Shown here: piece by piece, positions 10,611 to 13,032 of the stretch
How the letters are laid out: every line of letters begins with the position of its first letter
Position numbering within the stretch: position 1 is the first letter of the stretch
From: Patescibacteria group bacterium
GTDB lineage: Bacteria > Patescibacteriota > Minisyncoccia > Phycocordibacterales > UBA6065
Assembly: GCA_028866595.1 (NCBI GenBank)
Contig: JAGWHV010000019.1
Coordinates: 1 to 13,032 of the forward strand
Length of the DNA stretch: 13,032 bases
Reading direction: 5' to 3'
Made by a program: the position numbers and the translations under genes
Notes under the pieces: model-generated
What the model was told of the DNA's origin: nothing
What the model saw: only the letters and a program-made list of their open reading frames with translations
Database searches by the model: none

Positions 10611-11000
10611 ATGACCACGTTCTTCCTTGTGTTCAAGAGGGAGAAGAAAGGCGCGAGGCTGCTTCTCACGAGGAGCGGGCAGAGCGAGCCCTGGGGCTTG
10701 CCCTCGGCGACGATCGAAGGCCCTGTCGACAAGACGAGGGTCTCCGCCGCTCTCGCCTCATATTTCGACAAGATCGATGTGAGCGAACCGGCTGAGGTCG
10801 CGGAGCGAGAGCTCCACGGCGCCGATCGAGTCTTCGGCCGAGCGCGGGCGCGCGCATACGAATGCGTCGTGTCCGGCTCGACCGCCGCGAGATCGATACT
10901 GCGAGCGTGGTTCGCCCCGCTCGACGCCGCGATCCCGAATCTCACCGAAGAGGCGTTCGCCGCCCTTCATCTCCCCTATATCCAAGGCCGCGCCCTGTAA
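10611..11000 (+). CDS. Small protein with a degenerate Nudix-like fold (second of two)
   Basis: The protein has 129 residues, soluble by appearance. The beginning TTFFLVFKREKKGARLLLTR followed by EPWGLPSATIEG (25-36) strongly recalls the first strands and the 'W.LPGG..E' part of Nudix proteins, and a helix follows (DKTRVSAALASYFDKI). The RExxEE metal-binding motif is absent, so pyrophosphohydrolase activity is unlikely. The second half contains an Arg-rich segment (about 74-81) and a C-terminal NLTEEAFAALHLPY helix, in the place where Nudix proteins often carry 'e....l'. It has a consensus Shine-Dalgarno and its own -10, unlike most genes here. The preceding gene looks like a distant relative. 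Function is unknown; ligand binding is possible. Confidence 0.7.
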   Translation: MTTFFLVFKREKKGARLLLTRSGQSEPWGLPSATIEGPVDKTRVSAALASYFDKIDVSEPAEVAERELHGADRVFGRARARAYECVVSGSTAARSILRAWFAPLDAAIPNLTEEAFAALHLPYIQGRAL

Positions 11001-11013
11001 GCGCGGCTTTGTT
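10987..11013 (+). terminator. Rho-independent terminator spanning the stop codon of the 129-residue gene
   Basis: GCCGCGC (10987-10993) and GCGCGGC (11001-11007) form a perfect 7-bp stem whose loop contains the TAA stop at 10998-11000. TTTGTT follows. The same stop-in-loop arrangement occurs in the preceding gene. Confidence 0.6.
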
Positions 11014-11038
11014 CATGATAAGGTGAGCGAGGCCTAGG

Positions 11039-12967
11039 CTACGCCGCGACGATTTGCGGCTCGATGTCTTTTTTCTTTTTTGGCGTGACGCCGTGAGCGA
11101 CGAGGATCTTGTCGAACTCCTCGCGCTCGATGGTCTCGACTTCGATGAGACGCTTGGCGATCGCCTCGAGTAATTTGCGGTTCGTCTTTATGGCTTTTTC
11201 GGCGCGAGTCATGGCTTCGGTCATGATAGAGCGCACCTCGGCGTCGATCTCGGCAGCGACTTTCTCCGAATAGGCGCTCTCTTCGACGCCGCGGCCGAAC
11301 AAGACCCGGCCGCCAGCGCCTTCGAGAGCGACAGGCCCGAGATTCGAGGACATGCCGTATTTCGTCACCATATCGCGGGCGAGAGCGGTCGAAACCTGGA
11401 GATCATTCGACGGTCCGGTCGTGAGGTCGCTAAAGAGCAGCCGCTCGGCGACGTAGCCGCCGAGAGACACAGCGATATCGTCGAGGAATTCTTTTTTAGA
11501 CTGAAGCTTGCGGTCCTCGAGAGGCAGATGGAGAACGTAGCCGGCCGCGCGGCCGCGCGAGACGATGGATATTTTGTGAACGGGATCGGCAAATTCGAGC
11601 ACGGACGATATGACGGCGTGGCCGGCTTCGTGGTAGGCGGTGATCTTTTTCTCCTGATCGGAAAGGATGTGGCTCTTGCGCTCGGGGCCGAGCATGACTT
11701 TTTCTATAGCCCGGATGAGATCATATTGCGAGACTTTCGTGCGGTTCTCGCGGGCGGCGAGGATGGCGCCTTCATTCATGAGCGAGTAGAGATCAGCGCC
11801 CGAGAATCCCGGCGTCCGCTCGGCGATGACGCGCAGATTGACGTCCTCGGCGAAAGGCTTCTTCCTGGCGTGAATCTTGAGGATCTCTTCGCGATCGTTT
11901 CTGTCGGGCACGTCTATGGTGACGCGACGGTCGAAGCGGCCCGGGCGGAGAAGCGCCGGATCGAGGACATCAGGCCTGTTCGTCGCCGCCATGACGATCA
12001 CTTTCTCATTCGGCTCGAAACCGTCCATCTCGACCAAGATCTGGTTCAAGGTCTGCTCCCTCTCGTCGTTGCCGCCGCCCATGCCGACGCCGCGCGAGCG
12101 GCCGACGGCGTCGATCTCGTCGACGAATATGATCGCTGGTGAAGCTTGTTTCGCCATCTTGAAGAGATCGCGGACGCGCGAAGCACCGACGCCGACGAAC
12201 ATCTCGACGAATTCGGAGCCTGATATGGAAAAGAACGCCACGCTCGCTTCGCCGGCCACAGCTCGAGCAAGCAAAGTTTTACCCGTGCCCGGCGCGCCCA
12301 TGAGAAGGATACCTTTCGGGATAACGGCGCCGACGTCGAGGAATTTTTTCGGATTCCTGAGGAAATCGACGATCTCCATGAGCTCTTGCTTGGCTTCTTT
12401 GGCACCAGCGACGTCTTTGAACGTCACGCGGGATTTTTTGTCGTCAGGATGGGTGATGCGGGCTTTCGATTGGCCGAACGTGAACGCCTGCATACCGGCG
12501 CCGCGCATCTGCCGCGTCAGGAACCAGACGAGAATGGCGATGAATATGACAGAGAGGATGAGAGGCGAAAACGTCAGGAGCCAATAGCCGAAGCCCGATG
12601 GCGCCTGGACTTGGATATTCACCGTCGAGAGCTGGTTCGGCTTGACGCCATAGTTGACAAGCGTGGTCGTGAGGGCGTTCTCGGCTTCTTTTTTCGTCGT
12701 CTTGGTGGTGCCGTCATTGTACGTAGCGGTGACATTGTCGCCGTCGACGACGATCGTAGAGACGATGCCTTTCGACACGTCGGCCGCGAGCTGAGAGAGC
12801 GACTCCGGCGTGCCGCCCGCCTGATTGTTCGACAAGAGCGAATAAAGGGCGATGAGGAAAAAGAATATGAGGAGTCCCATGCCGAAACTGCCGAGGAAGC
12901 GCGTCAGGCTCTGCCGCGGCGGCGGATTGTTCTTTTTGTTCTTGTTATTAGTCGGTTTTGGTGCCAT
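11039..12967 (-). CDS. ftsH: ATP-dependent zinc metalloprotease FtsH
   Basis: FtsH is a hexameric membrane AAA+ protease that degrades misfolded membrane proteins and selected regulators. This 642-residue copy is complete. After a basic, Asn/Pro-rich N-terminus come a first membrane helix (about 27-46), an extracytoplasmic loop (47-130) and a second helix (about 131-151). The AAA domain has Walker A GAPGTGKT (224-231), Walker B IIFVDEID (279-286) and the second region of homology with arginine fingers R344 and R347. The protease domain has HEAGH (446-450) and the third zinc ligand D522 in NDLQVS. Length is close to the usual 610-650. The C-terminus ends in a Lys-rich stretch. It is monocistronic in this window. 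An extended -10 lies 11 bases before the ATG, giving a leader of only a few bases and no Shine-Dalgarno. Confidence 0.97.
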   Translation of the reverse strand: MAPKPTNNKNKKNNPPPRQSLTRFLGSFGMGLLIFFFLIALYSLLSNNQAGGTPESLSQLAADVSKGIVSTIVVDGDNVTATYNDGTTKTTKKEAENALTTTLVNYGVKPNQLSTVNIQVQAPSGFGYWLLTFSPLILSVIFIAILVWFLTRQMRGAGMQAFTFGQSKARITHPDDKKSRVTFKDVAGAKEAKQELMEIVDFLRNPKKFLDVGAVIPKGILLMGAPGTGKTLLARAVAGEASVAFFSISGSEFVEMFVGVGASRVRDLFKMAKQASPAIIFVDEIDAVGRSRGVGMGGGNDEREQTLNQILVEMDGFEPNEKVIVMAATNRPDVLDPALLRPGRFDRRVTIDVPDRNDREEILKIHARKKPFAEDVNLRVIAERTPGFSGADLYSLMNEGAILAARENRTKVSQYDLIRAIEKVMLGPERKSHILSDQEKKITAYHEAGHAVISSVLEFADPVHKISIVSRGRAAGYVLHLPLEDRKLQSKKEFLDDIAVSLGGYVAERLLFSDLTTGPSNDLQVSTALARDMVTKYGMSSNLGPVALEGAGGRVLFGRGVEESAYSEKVAAEIDAEVRSIMTEAMTRAEKAIKTNRKLLEAIAKRLIEVETIEREEFDKILVAHGVTPKKKKDIEPQIVAA

Positions 12968-12978
12968 ATAGTCGACAT

Positions 12979-12987
12979 ATTATATCA
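12979..12987 (-). promoter_or_regulatory. Extended -10 promoter of ftsH
   Basis: On the minus strand TGATATAAT (TG, one base, consensus TATAAT) ends 11 bases before the ftsH ATG, predicting a 4-5 base leader. No good -35 is seen, which an extended -10 can tolerate. Confidence 0.6.
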
Positions 12988-13032
12988 GAAACGCTCAATG
13001 TGATAGCATGAGGGCGGAGATGCGCTTTTGAA

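Noticed and set aside
1..13032. CRISPR array, rRNA, prophage or integrase genes
   Set aside because: No regularly spaced repeats, rRNA-like sequence, or integrase and phage structural motifs were found by reading both strands.

Overview
The window reads as bacterial chromosome, most likely from a Candidate Phyla Radiation (Patescibacteria) lineage, probably Parcubacteria-like. I infer this from several things together. RecG carries an extra segment between its first helicase motifs of the kind I remember from Parcubacteria. The MutY-type glycosylase has no cysteines, hence no iron-sulfur cluster. There is a tiny secreted or membrane-anchored cysteine-motif protein. Several conserved proteins have no named family, spacing is very tight, and Shine-Dalgarno sequences are scarce. 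By eye the DNA is GC-rich, with G/C-biased third codon positions, yet ATA isoleucine codons are in use. The lineage call is inference, not proof.

Layout, left to right: (1) 1-84, the end of a gene that looks like an IS200/IS605-type TnpA transposase, running in from the left; (2) 144-1721, minus strand, a two-gene ABC-2 exporter (ATPase then permease); (3) 1746-2868, plus strand, an A/G-mismatch glycosylase-like gene and an 81-residue cysteine-motif protein; (4) 2924-4774, minus strand, a 616-residue membrane-anchored protein of unknown function; (5) 4899-7199, plus strand, recG; (6) 7229-8700, minus strand, an unknown 158-residue protein and an inositol-monophosphatase-family enzyme, each with its own terminator; (7) 8763-9416, plus strand, a predicted zinc metallopeptidase; (8) 9380-9990, minus strand, an unknown protein with a weakly ADP-ribosyltransferase-like pattern, preceded by a tRNA-Ile(UAU) gene; (9) 10132-11000, plus strand, two single-gene units encoding small Nudix-like but catalytically degenerate proteins; (10) 11039-12967, minus strand, ftsH.

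The genes do not form one pathway. The core functions are DNA repair and fork rescue (MutY-like, RecG), membrane protein quality control (FtsH), export (ABC-2) and decoding (tRNA-Ile). The rest are small accessory or unnamed proteins. Transcription changes direction at almost every gene or gene pair, with compact terminators between convergent genes. No gene-free stretch reaches 300 bases. The largest are 9991-10131 (a partial repeat of the tRNA 5' end plus promoter-like sequence), 4775-4898 (divergent promoters and a leader hairpin) and 10507-10610 (a terminator tail and a promoter).

The most consistent unexplained signal is promoter placement. For about six genes a -10-like hexamer ends only 6-8 bases before the start codon with no Shine-Dalgarno sequence, which predicts leaderless mRNAs. 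Other points worth following are tRNA-Ile with a UAU anticodon, a Glu at the catalytic Asp position of the glycosylase, and a Gly-to-Val change in RecG motif VI. No CRISPR array, prophage or complete mobile element was seen.
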